Shown: one piece after another, positions 25,740 to 33,616 of the stretch
How positions within the stretch are numbered: position 1 is the stretch's first letter
Layout of the letters: every line of letters begins with the position of its first letter
DNA from: Bacillota bacterium
GTDB taxonomy: Bacteria; Bacillota; Clostridia; Oscillospirales; Ruminococcaceae
Reading direction: 5' to 3'
Assembly: GCA_023460535.1 (NCBI GenBank)
Contig: JAEWPV010000016.1
Coordinates: forward strand, 434,001-498,000
Length of the DNA stretch: 64,000 nt
Notes under the pieces: generated by a model
What the model was told of the DNA's origin: nothing
The model's input: the letters and a program-made list of their open reading frames with translations, nothing else
Database searches by the model: none
Made by a program: the position numbers and the translations under genes

Positions 25740-28349
25740 ATGGCTGCCGTACAAAAAGAAAAACCCGAAACCGTAAAAATTGACGACATGATCAACCGCC
25801 TTGTGGAAAACGCACAGGAAGCGCTCGCATCCTATATGAGTATGACGCAAGAGCAGGTGGATAAAGCCGTTCACGAGATGGCACTTGCTGGTCTGGACGA
25901 GCATATGCGCCTTGCAAAGCTTGCCGTAGAAGAGACGGGCAGAGGTGTATATGAGGATAAGATTATCAAAAACATTTTTGCCACCGAATATATCTGGCAC
26001 TCGATTAAATACCAAAAAACCGTGGGTGTTGTAGACGATAACGACATAGAAGGGTATGTTGAGGTCGCCGAGCCGGTTGGCGTTGTGGCGGGTGTTACAC
26101 CGGTAACAAACCCCACCTCCACCACACTGTTTAAGGCACTCATCTGCGCAAAAACACGAAACCCAATCATCTTCGCTTTCCACCCCTCTGCGCAAAAATG
26201 CTCTGCCGAGGCAGCCCGCGTGGTGCGGGACGCCGCGATAAAGGCAGGTGCCCCCGAGCACTGCATCCAGTGGGTGGAGACCCCCTCTATCGAAGCGACT
26301 GCACAACTGATGAACCACCCCGGAGTATCGCTGATTCTCGCAACGGGAGGCTCGGGCATGGTTCGCTCGGCATATAGTGCGGGTAAGCCCGCCTTGGGTG
26401 TCGGACCCGGCAACGTGCCGTGCTATATCGATAAAACGGCGGATGTAGAGCGTGCCTGCACCGACCTGATGCTCTCCAAAACGTTTGACAACGGCATGAT
26501 CTGCGCCTCGGAGCAGGCGGTTATCGTCGACAAGGAGATTAGACAGCGTTTTGAAGACTACATGAAGAAAAACGCCTGCTATTTCTTGAATGAAGAAGAG
26601 ACCAAAAAGGTCAGCGATTACGTCATCAACCCGCAAAAGCAATCCTTAAATCCCGATGTCGTGGGCAAAACCGCCGCGTGGATTGCCAAGCAGGCAGGTG
26701 TATTGGTGCCCGATAATACAAAAATTCTGCTTGCCCTGCTGCCCGATGTCGGTGCCGAGTACCCGCTTTCGCGCGAAAAGCTCTCGCCCGTGCTCGCATA
26801 CTTTGTTGTGAAAAACAAGGAAGAAGGGTTTGACAAGGCACTTAAGATGCTCAAGCTCGGCGGGCTTGGTCACTCGGCGGTCATCCACTCGGGCGATGAG
26901 GCAACCGTCCGCGAATACGGCGAAGCGATGAAGGTCGGGCGTGTTATCGCAAACTCTCCATCCTCGCAGGGCGCCATCGGCGATATCTACAATACCAACA
27001 CCCCGTCGCTTACTCTGGGCTGCGGATCGTTTGGCAGAAACTCGACGACATCCAACGTATCCTCCGTTAATCTCATCAACAAAAAGCGCCTGGCAAAGAG
27101 GAGGGTGAACATGCAGTGGTTCAAGGTTCCGCCCAAGATCTACTTTGAAAACGACTCCATCCAGTATCTGGAGAAGATGCCCGATATCAGCCGCGCGTTC
27201 ATCGTAACAGACCCCACTATGGTAAAACTGGGGTATGTGGATAAGGTTTTGTACTACCTGAGAAAGCGTCAGGAGTACTGCCACAGCGAAATCTACTCGG
27301 ATGTCGAGCCCGATCCGTCGGTGGAAACAATAATGAACGGCGTAGAGGCGATGAAGAACTTTCACCCCGATGTCATCATTGCGCTGGGCGGCGGTTCCGC
27401 CATCGATGCCGCAAAGGGCATGTGGCTGTTCTACGAGCACCCTGAGACGTCGTTTGACGGGCTGCGTATGAAGTTCTTAGATATCCGCAAGAGAACCTTC
27501 TCCTACCCGCGTCTGGGTGCAAAGACACAGTTTGTTGCAGTACCCACCACGTCTGGCACAGGCAGCGAGGTAACGGCGTTCTCGGTTATTACCGATAAGC
27601 AAAACGGCAACGTGAAATACCCGCTTGCGGACTACGAACTGACGCCCGATGTCGCGATAATCGACCCGCAGTTTGTTATGACTATGCCAAAGGTCATCAC
27701 GGCGGATACCGGCATGGATGTACTCACCCACGCCATTGAGGCGTACGTTTCGGTGCTTGCCTCCGACTACACCGACGGTCTTGCCATGAAGGCGATCGAA
27801 CTGGTGTTTAAATACCTGCCGCGCTCCTACGCAAACGGGGCGGGCGACCCCGAGGCAAAGGAGAAGATGCACAACGCGTCCTGCATCGCGGGCATGGCGT
27901 TCACCAACGCGTTCCTTGGGCTCAACCACTCGATGGCGCACAAGCTCGGCGGAGAGTACCACATCGCCCATGGCCGCGCAAATGCGATATTGCTGCCCTA
28001 TATCATCGAGTACAACGCACAGCTGCCCACCAAGTTTGCCACCTTCCCGAAATACGGCAAGTTTGTGGCAAACGAAAAGTACGCCGAGATTGCAAGATAC
28101 CTCGGGCTGCCATCGGCAACCACCGAGGAGGGTGTCGCCAGCCTTGTAAAGGCGGTACGCGAGCTTTCCGCCAGCCTGAACATCCCCAAAAGCTTAAAAG
28201 AGGTGGGCATCGAGGAGAAAACCTTTTTTGCAAACCTTAACCTCCTTGCCGACCGCGCGTTTGAGGATCAGTGCACCACCGCGAATCCCAGATACCCGCT
28301 CATCAGCGAGATTGAGGCAATCTACACCAAGGCGTACTACGGTAAGTAA
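25740..28349 (+). CDS. adhE: bifunctional acetaldehyde-CoA / alcohol dehydrogenase AdhE
   Basis: An 869-aa fermentative enzyme that reduces acetyl-CoA to acetaldehyde and then ethanol, regenerating NAD. The N-terminal aldehyde dehydrogenase half has the nucleotide loop ALGVGPGNVP (about 218-227) and the catalytic C255 in NGMICASEQA. A linker near 440-455 leads to the iron-dependent alcohol dehydrogenase half, with GGGSAIDAAKGM and the metal-binding DTGMDVLTHAIEAYVS and NHSMAHKLGGEYHIAHGRAN. AdhE typically forms helical spirosomes. The ATG at 25740 follows AAGGGAGG. Two Rex-type operators in the promoter point to NADH/NAD-responsive repression. It is monocistronic, ending in a strong terminator. 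Confidence 0.98.
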   Translation: MAAVQKEKPETVKIDDMINRLVENAQEALASYMSMTQEQVDKAVHEMALAGLDEHMRLAKLAVEETGRGVYEDKIIKNIFATEYIWHSIKYQKTVGVVDDNDIEGYVEVAEPVGVVAGVTPVTNPTSTTLFKALICAKTRNPIIFAFHPSAQKCSAEAARVVRDAAIKAGAPEHCIQWVETPSIEATAQLMNHPGVSLILATGGSGMVRSAYSAGKPALGVGPGNVPCYIDKTADVERACTDLMLSKTFDNGMICASEQAVIVDKEIRQRFEDYMKKNACYFLNEEETKKVSDYVINPQKQSLNPDVVGKTAAWIAKQAGVLVPDNTKILLALLPDVGAEYPLSREKLSPVLAYFVVKNKEEGFDKALKMLKLGGLGHSAVIHSGDEATVREYGEAMKVGRVIANSPSSQGAIGDIYNTNTPSLTLGCGSFGRNSTTSNVSSVNLINKKRLAKRRVNMQWFKVPPKIYFENDSIQYLEKMPDISRAFIVTDPTMVKLGYVDKVLYYLRKRQEYCHSEIYSDVEPDPSVETIMNGVEAMKNFHPDVIIALGGGSAIDAAKGMWLFYEHPETSFDGLRMKFLDIRKRTFSYPRLGAKTQFVAVPTTSGTGSEVTAFSVITDKQNGNVKYPLADYELTPDVAIIDPQFVMTMPKVITADTGMDVLTHAIEAYVSVLASDYTDGLAMKAIELVFKYLPRSYANGAGDPEAKEKMHNASCIAGMAFTNAFLGLNHSMAHKLGGEYHIAHGRANAILLPYIIEYNAQLPTKFATFPKYGKFVANEKYAEIARYLGLPSATTEEGVASLVKAVRELSASLNIPKSLKEVGIEEKTFFANLNLLADRAFEDQCTTANPRYPLISEIEAIYTKAYYGK

Positions 28350-28388
28350 ACGTAGCTTCACTGATAAAAAAATGTTATGCAAGCAACG

Positions 28389-28425
28389 AAAGTCGGGGTA
28401 CTGCCCCGGCTTTTGTTGTTTTTTT
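28389..28425 (+). terminator. Rho-independent terminator after adhE
   Basis: AAAGTCGGGG (28389-28398) and CCCCGGCTTT (28404-28413) form a 10-bp stem with one G-T and a 5-nt loop, followed by TTGTTGTTTTTTT. Confidence 0.88.
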
Positions 28426-28469
28426 ACTTTTTCTGTTTCCAAGCTTTATGGTAAACGGCTCGTGCTTTA

Positions 28470-28564
28470 TATCTGTAATGTCTACGAAAGAATCTTCTTT
28501 TACGCCATAAATGAAAGCTTCTACCAAAAGCTTCATTGTAGTTATTAAAGCTAATTGTTATAAA
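28470..28564. repeat. dispersed palindromic repeat, copy 2 (divergent)
   Basis: It shares TGTCTACGAA, AATCTTC, GCCATAAATG, AAGCTT and a terminal CTAATT..TATA with the other copies, but its centre has been replaced by another hairpin (ATGAAAGCTT/AAGCTTCAT). It lies just beyond the adhE terminator. Confidence 0.65.
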
Positions 28565-28634
28565 CTATCCTCCTTTGTGAAAAACACAGACAACGACTAG
28601 GACATATTTTACAAATGCGACATAAGATAGCTGG

Positions 28635-28663
28635 TTGCAAAACTGGCAGGGAAAGGCTATAAT
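28635..28663 (+). promoter_or_regulatory. sigma-A promoter of the sugar-binding lipoprotein gene
   Basis: TTGCAA (28635-28640), 17 nt, TATAAT (28658-28663). It leaves a leader of about 140 nt that can form GC-rich hairpins near GGCGC/GCGCC before the ribosome site. The remaining 28350-28634 spacer holds the adhE terminator and repeat copy 2. Confidence 0.7.
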
Positions 28664-28809
28664 TAAATGCGTACGAATCCGACACAATTAGCCGAGATGG
28701 TAGAAATACCTAAAAATGCTCAACCTGCAAATTTCGGCTGCCGGCGCTTCGCTTCTTACGGCATTTCGTGCCTTTCAGCGACAGGCGCCGCAAAGGAATG
28801 GTCATAAAT

Positions 28810-30081
28810 ATGAACATGAAAAAACGCCTGCTCTGTATTCTCACTGCGGGGGCGTTATGCTTTACGCTATCCGCGTGTGGCTTGTTGGGCGACGGCTACC
28901 AAAACACCGTTGCTGGCGATGAGACGTCTCTGCCGGCTGCGCAGTCCGTTCGGCTCACGGTATTCACCTTATTTGAGGACATGGAATACAAGGCTCTTGT
29001 TGACGAATTTGCCGCACAAAACACAAACATAACAGTCAGTGACCGTTCTCAGGGGTACAGCGATGCTGCCGCCGAGACACTGGCGCTTATGCTGCAAAGC
29101 GACGATCCACCCGACGTGGTGTTCTACCATACCGGTGAGGGCGCCCAAGCGTTTATTGAGCAAGGTCTTTTTGTCCCGCTTGATGAAATCAGGCAGACAT
29201 ATCCCGATTATGCCGAGGGCATTCTGCCCATAGCCATAAGCAGTGCCGCGGGGGATAACACCGCGTATGCGGTTCCCATACGGGGCTTTTACGAAGGGCT
29301 GTATGTTCACACAGAACTGTTTACACAGGTTAACCTACCGCTGCCCACGACATTTGATGAACTGCTTAAGACGGTGGAAACCTTTGCCGATTCGGGCATA
29401 GTGCCCATAGCGGCGTCGCTGTCTCAAACGCCGCACTATCTGCTCGACCACTTGATGCTCGCACAGGGTGGTACCTCGGAGTTTTCAACTGTTCCCGCGA
29501 CGGCACAGCAGGTTCCACAGAGCTGGTATACCGCGCAGGACAGGTTAAAAGCGTTATATGAAAAAGGCGCATTCGGCAAGGATGCCGACATGATTTCGGA
29601 TGCGCAGGCGACCGAGCTGTTTTTAAACAAGCAGGCCGCCATGCGGGTGGACGGTTCTTGGCTGACCGCGCGTATGGAGGATGAGGGCACAGACTCCGAC
29701 GTCGAGGTGATGTCGTTTCCCGGTGTTTTGGAAGGAGAGCTGGTTGGCGGTTTTTCCTCCGGCTTTTTCATCACCCGCAGCACTTGGGAGGATACCGCTA
29801 AGCGCGGTGCGGCGGTTGCGTTTGTCAACGCACTGACCGACCCGGCGGCAGTGGCACGGCTCTGCGGCGCGCGGCACCTTCCGGCGGCGAGAATATCGGC
29901 TCAAAACGGCACAGCACTTGCCCGCAGCGCGGAAAAGCTGACAAGCGGCATGCGGTTCATAACCCTGCCCGTCGATGCACGCCTGCCGCAAGACACCTGG
30001 CGGACAGTGACGGATAAGACCCTGGCTATAGCCTCAGGTAAGGCCGATGTGCGCGAGGTATACGAGGCAGCATTTTCATAG
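28810..30081 (+). CDS. extracellular solute-binding lipoprotein (ABC sugar-type, family 1)
   Basis: A 423-aa protein with a lipoprotein signal peptide: basic MNMKKRL, a hydrophobic core and the lipobox LSAC (Cys near residue 22). The mature part has the carbohydrate-binding layout: VRLTVFTLFEDMEYKALVDEFAA, SDDPPDVVFYHTGEGAQAFIEQG, a hinge IPIRGFYEGLYVHTELF-like region and AAMRVDGSWLTARMEDEG near the C-terminal lobe. Such proteins capture sugars outside the membrane and hand them to an ABC permease, but no permease or ATPase gene is adjacent, so it is an orphan here. The ATG at 28810 is used because AAAGGA lies 12 bases upstream. Substrate unknown. Confidence 0.85.
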   Translation: MNMKKRLLCILTAGALCFTLSACGLLGDGYQNTVAGDETSLPAAQSVRLTVFTLFEDMEYKALVDEFAAQNTNITVSDRSQGYSDAAAETLALMLQSDDPPDVVFYHTGEGAQAFIEQGLFVPLDEIRQTYPDYAEGILPIAISSAAGDNTAYAVPIRGFYEGLYVHTELFTQVNLPLPTTFDELLKTVETFADSGIVPIAASLSQTPHYLLDHLMLAQGGTSEFSTVPATAQQVPQSWYTAQDRLKALYEKGAFGKDADMISDAQATELFLNKQAAMRVDGSWLTARMEDEGTDSDVEVMSFPGVLEGELVGGFSSGFFITRSTWEDTAKRGAAVAFVNALTDPAAVARLCGARHLPAARISAQNGTALARSAEKLTSGMRFITLPVDARLPQDTWRTVTDKTLAIASGKADVREVYEAAFS

Positions 30082-30183
30082 AGCATTTCCCGAAAGGGTA
30101 TCAATATATATCGTGTAAAAACCATTTAATTGTTGATAGCGGTGGTGCGCAAAGCACCCATATACAAAATAGGAGGAAGTAAA

Positions 30184-32427
30184 ATGGCTCTAAAACAGAA
30201 TGTGCGCAGTTTGCTGCACGCGAGCTTTGAACCGGATAACAGTGACAGCTTCGCATTTGTCATATCACTTGACGCAGAGGATTTGAGAAAGACGAAATGT
30301 GATATACATATCAGTTTTTCCGACACCCAATCAGAAGCCCCCCTTACCAACGACGAAGGGGAAATCGGTTTGGTTATCCCCCTAAAGCGTGAGGTTTTTT
30401 CGGGCAGGGGTATGCGTATTAACGTACCCTACACCATCTTCCCGCGTCTTCTGCCTGGGGATCGTGTCACAGCAACGATAACGCTGGTTCATCGCGACGA
30501 GCAGTCGGAGATAGACAGCAAAAAATTCGACCTAATGGTCAACCTCGGCAAGAAGTTTACCCTATACACCCTGGAAAAGCACATCAAAAACATAAAGTCC
30601 ACCGGAACCGAAGAAGAGAAGCTTTCGTTTGCACAGCAGCTTCTCGCCGAAGAAAACTTGGATAAGGACGCTTTGGCGGCACTTGTGGAGCTATTGACCG
30701 AGCTAGCGCAGGCACATAACGTGGTTGCTCAATACGAGTTGTATAAAATTTATAAAAACGAAAAAACCGGTATGTTTGATGCCATTGCTGCGATAAACTG
30801 GCTAAAAACCGCGGCGCAGAGCGAATACCCCCCGGCGGTAAAGGAGCTTAGCTACGCGGTAAAGATCGAAGAGCTCGAGCGCATCGGCTTAAAGAAATCA
30901 CTTGAAGCATACCAAAAAATGGCAGAAGAGGGCGACGCGCAAGCGCAGTTTACCATGTACGAGTATCTGTCCCGGCAGGGCGAGTATTTTGATGAGCTGC
31001 AAGCCGCCGACTGGCTCAAGCGTGCTGCGGCAAGCGGGCACGGCGAGGCTGTGAAAAAGCTGTATGAGCATTACTGTGATGCGTTTGTGTCCGAGTCCAC
31101 CGTAAAGAAGTACCTGGCCGTTTTGGAAGAAGCCGCAAAGCATGGCAGCTCTCAAGCACAGCTTGCGTTGTTTGAAGCATATTTTACCGGCAGCTGCATG
31201 GGGCGTGAGGTTCGCGTAGATAAGAAATATGCAGCCGACTGCCTGCTCAGCGCGGCAAACAGCGGGTGCGCAGAGGCATCCTATCGCATCTGGTCGCTTT
31301 ACGTTGGCGGCAACGATATGTTAATGGACGAGCATACCGCGATCTCCTGGCTGAAAAAGGCGGCAGACGGCATGGTGCCCGCCGCACTGAATGCGCTGGG
31401 TGACCTTTACATTCTGGGCGAAAGCGTAGAAAAGGATAATGAAAAGGGTCTGGAGTGCATCCGCAAGGCGGCAGACCTCAAGGACTCGGACGCGCAGATG
31501 CGCGTGCTGGCGATGCACCGTGACGGACGGTATCGCGATGTTTTGGTCGAGCAGGATATGGACACGGCGCTTGACTGTCTGATGAACTACGCCAAGGACG
31601 GCAACCCACTTGCTCAGCTCACCCTGTGGGTGCTGTATCAGGAGGGCAACGACCTGCTGCTTACCCGTCAGGAGGCAATTGATTGGCTGACAAAGTCTGC
31701 TCAGCAGCTGTATTATCCCGCCGTATACGAGCTTGCCCGTGTGTACCTGATTGGCGATTATACCGATGTAGACACCAATAAGGGCTTTGAACTGCTTGAA
31801 AAGGCGGCAAAGAACGGCGAGCACCGCGCGCAGTTTGCCCTTTATGAGCTGTATTACACCGGTCAGTACTACGCGCTTACGTCGGATATCAACAAAGAGC
31901 GCTCTTACAAATGGTTGTCGTTTGCGGCGCAGAGCTACCATCTTGCACAGTACCAGATGTGGCTGCTGTACAACGGAGATAACGAGATTGGTCTAGATGG
32001 CGACGAAGCGCTTCATTATCTGTTTGAATCGGTAAAGAACCAGAGCCCGGCAGGTATGTACGAGCTGGGTATGCTATATATCGAGGGGAAGAGATTGCCC
32101 AAAAACGTACAAAAGGGCATCCGTTTCTTAGAGCAGTCCAAAAAGCTGCGCTACCCCAAGGCGATATACACCATCTCAAAGATGAAGGCAGAAGGCGAGT
32201 GCGGCGGCGAGCCCGTTCAAAAGGATGAGCAGGAGGCGTTGCGTCTATTAAAGCTGTCGGCCGAGTTTGGATATGCCCCCGCCTGTTACGAGATATGGGA
32301 GCATTTCACCCGCCAAGAGGGCTTCCCCATAGAAGAAACATGGGCAAAAAAGCTGCTCGAGAGTGCGGCTTCGCAGGGCTATCAGCCTGCCGTAAAAGCA
32401 CTTAAAAGCCCAAAAGACGCTAAATAA
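30184..32427 (+). CDS. large Sel1-like repeat protein
   Basis: A 747-aa cytoplasmic protein with no signal peptide. Residues 1-125 form a beta-rich N-terminal domain (SFAFVISLDAEDLRKTKCDIHISFSD, MRINVPYTIFPRLLPGDRVTATITLV) that I do not recognise. From about residue 165 to the end, a superhelix of roughly 14 Sel1-like repeats follows, each about 36-44 residues with a pattern such as AISWLKKAADGMVPAALNALGDLYILG and GFELLEKAAKNGEHRAQFALYELY. Sel1 repeats mediate protein-protein contacts. The ATG at 30184 follows AGGAGGAAG; a longer in-frame start lacks a site. The ComFB-type gene follows 38 bp later and is probably cotranscribed. Confidence 0.85.
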   Translation: MALKQNVRSLLHASFEPDNSDSFAFVISLDAEDLRKTKCDIHISFSDTQSEAPLTNDEGEIGLVIPLKREVFSGRGMRINVPYTIFPRLLPGDRVTATITLVHRDEQSEIDSKKFDLMVNLGKKFTLYTLEKHIKNIKSTGTEEEKLSFAQQLLAEENLDKDALAALVELLTELAQAHNVVAQYELYKIYKNEKTGMFDAIAAINWLKTAAQSEYPPAVKELSYAVKIEELERIGLKKSLEAYQKMAEEGDAQAQFTMYEYLSRQGEYFDELQAADWLKRAAASGHGEAVKKLYEHYCDAFVSESTVKKYLAVLEEAAKHGSSQAQLALFEAYFTGSCMGREVRVDKKYAADCLLSAANSGCAEASYRIWSLYVGGNDMLMDEHTAISWLKKAADGMVPAALNALGDLYILGESVEKDNEKGLECIRKAADLKDSDAQMRVLAMHRDGRYRDVLVEQDMDTALDCLMNYAKDGNPLAQLTLWVLYQEGNDLLLTRQEAIDWLTKSAQQLYYPAVYELARVYLIGDYTDVDTNKGFELLEKAAKNGEHRAQFALYELYYTGQYYALTSDINKERSYKWLSFAAQSYHLAQYQMWLLYNGDNEIGLDGDEALHYLFESVKNQSPAGMYELGMLYIEGKRLPKNVQKGIRFLEQSKKLRYPKAIYTISKMKAEGECGGEPVQKDEQEALRLLKLSAEFGYAPACYEIWEHFTRQEGFPIEETWAKKLLESAASQGYQPAVKALKSPKDAK

Positions 32428-32465
32428 TCGTGGTCTGAGCCATAATGATAAGGAGGACGGAATAG

Positions 32466-32831
32466 ATGAGCGACAACGCAACGGGAAAAAGCAACCCAAT
32501 GCTGGAACACGAGACCGATGTGATTGAGATTAACCCCAATCTGACCAAGGTTACCGATATGAGCGGGCTTCAGGTTAAGAACATCATGGAAGATGTGGTG
32601 TGGCAGAAGATTGAATCGGTTCTCAGCCATATGGATGATTGCTGTAAATGCACAAAGTGCAAGAACGATATCATGGCCATAACGCTCAATAACGTGCAGG
32701 CAAAGTATGTCGCGTCTAAGCAGGGCGAGATGTACTCTAAAATTACGGCGTACGACCTGCAAAACGACACCCGTCTGTCCGCTATCATTACAGCCGCCAT
32801 TCTGTTTGTTAAGGATCACCCCAGACATTAA
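32466..32831 (+). CDS. ComFB family protein
   Basis: A 121-aa protein. The family core is present: VKNIMEDVVWQKIESVLSHM, then the cysteine cluster CCKCTKCKNDIMAITLNNV and KYVASKQGEMYSKI. ComFB was named for its place in the Bacillus comF competence operon; the Cys residues probably bind zinc, and cyanobacterial homologues have been reported as cyclic dinucleotide receptors. No comFA/comFC gene is nearby. It follows the Sel1-repeat gene closely, suggesting a shared role. The ATG at 32466 follows AAGGAGGACGG at good distance. Confidence 0.88.
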   Translation: MSDNATGKSNPMLEHETDVIEINPNLTKVTDMSGLQVKNIMEDVVWQKIESVLSHMDDCCKCTKCKNDIMAITLNNVQAKYVASKQGEMYSKITAYDLQNDTRLSAIITAAILFVKDHPRH

Positions 32832-32961
32832 GCTGGTACGCAACGACAATTTTTGCCTATCGTGTCAAATAGTTGGTGAATTATGTAAACAATATCGTAA
32901 AATCTGCACAATAAAGCCAGTATTTTGTTGCCCAGTGTGTCTACTTTTGGCAGGATGACCA

Positions 32962-32990
32962 TTGACGAAGTGCGGTAAAAAGGCTAGAAT
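32962..32990 (+). promoter_or_regulatory. sigma-A promoter of the 67-aa membrane protein gene
   Basis: TTGACG (32962-32967), 17 nt, TAGAAT (32985-32990). Confidence 0.7.
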
Positions 32991-32996
32991 GACAAT

Positions 32997-33036
32997 GCAC
33001 TGAGACATAAAACGGATTATCTGTTTTATCCAGTGC
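32997..33036 (+). ncRNA. 5' leader hairpin before the 67-aa membrane protein
   Basis: Right at the predicted transcript start, GCACTG and ATAAAAC on the 5' side pair with GTTTTAT and CAGTGC on the 3' side, giving a two-part 13-bp stem with an asymmetric internal loop (AGAC/C) and a 9-nt apical loop. It may stabilise the mRNA or regulate translation; no known class is recognised. Confidence 0.5.
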
Positions 33037-33089
33037 CATACTAGTATTACTGTTTACCTAATTATCGCATATACGGAAGGGTTGTATGG

Positions 33090-33293
33090 ATGAGGTTGTT
33101 GTCAGCAGTTGCCTCGGGCTCGGTTGAGTTTGCCATGTTGTGGGCAGAGGCTAAACACATTTTGGTTGGCTATGTAATTCCGATTGTTGTATCCATTGGC
33201 ATAATCCGAATCATTCAGGTAATATTTCAGCAGATTAAGAGGTACTTTGTACCGGAACAGTCTGCCGCAAGCCAAGAGGCAAGCGAGCAATAG
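33090..33293 (+). CDS. small single-pass membrane protein
   Basis: A 67-aa predicted membrane protein: MRLLSAVASGSVEFAMLWAE, a hydrophobic helix (about residues 24-46, ILVGYVIPIVVSIGIIRIIQV) and a short charged tail ending AASQEASEQ. I do not recognise the family. Support for a real gene is contextual: a consensus promoter, a defined leader hairpin, GGAAGGG upstream and a strong terminator after the stop. An overlapping ATG three bases earlier opens a different, short frame. Function unknown. Confidence 0.5.
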   Translation: MRLLSAVASGSVEFAMLWAEAKHILVGYVIPIVVSIGIIRIIQVIFQQIKRYFVPEQSAASQEASEQ

Positions 33294-33342
33294 GCAAACG
33301 AATACAAACAGAAACCAGGGCGATGTATCAAACAGCCCGGAA

Positions 33343-33393
33343 AAAAGCAGAGCCGAATAGACTGCGAAAGCAGGCAAACGGCTCTGCTTTTTG
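33343..33393 (+). terminator. terminator after the 67-aa gene
   Basis: AAAAGCAGAGCCG (33343-33355) pairs perfectly with CGGCTCTGCTTTT (33379-33391), followed by a T. The loop contains a second small hairpin, CTGC-GAAA-GCAG. The rest of the 33294-33616 spacer holds only the hexokinase promoter. Confidence 0.85.
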
Positions 33394-33551
33394 CATGTTT
33401 GGTGTGTAAGAACCATGGCAATGGGCGCAACGGCAGTCCGAAATCAGCATGATTGCAGTTTGCTTAAGGGTTATTTTCATCTGAATCGAAATGCATACAA
33501 GCAAACTCCACAGTTTCTTTCGCGTTTGCAGTAAAAAGTAATCGTTTACAA

Positions 33552-33580
33552 TTGAATTGAATCGCACAATTTGTTATGAT
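33552..33580 (+). promoter_or_regulatory. sigma-A promoter of the hexokinase gene
   Basis: TTGAAT (33552-33557), 17 nt, TATGAT (33575-33580). Confidence 0.65.
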
Positions 33581-33616
33581 ATAAAAAGTGAAAAAGCTAT
33601 CAGTATGGAGGCAGTT

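Noticed and set aside
25716..27440. Long minus-strand ORFs inside adhE
   Set aside because: Shadow frames of a highly conserved gene with strong codon bias; no ribosome sites or recognisable domains.
31321..31941. 206-aa minus-strand ORF inside the Sel1-repeat gene
   Set aside because: Arises from the repetitive codon use of the Sel1 repeats; no independent signals.
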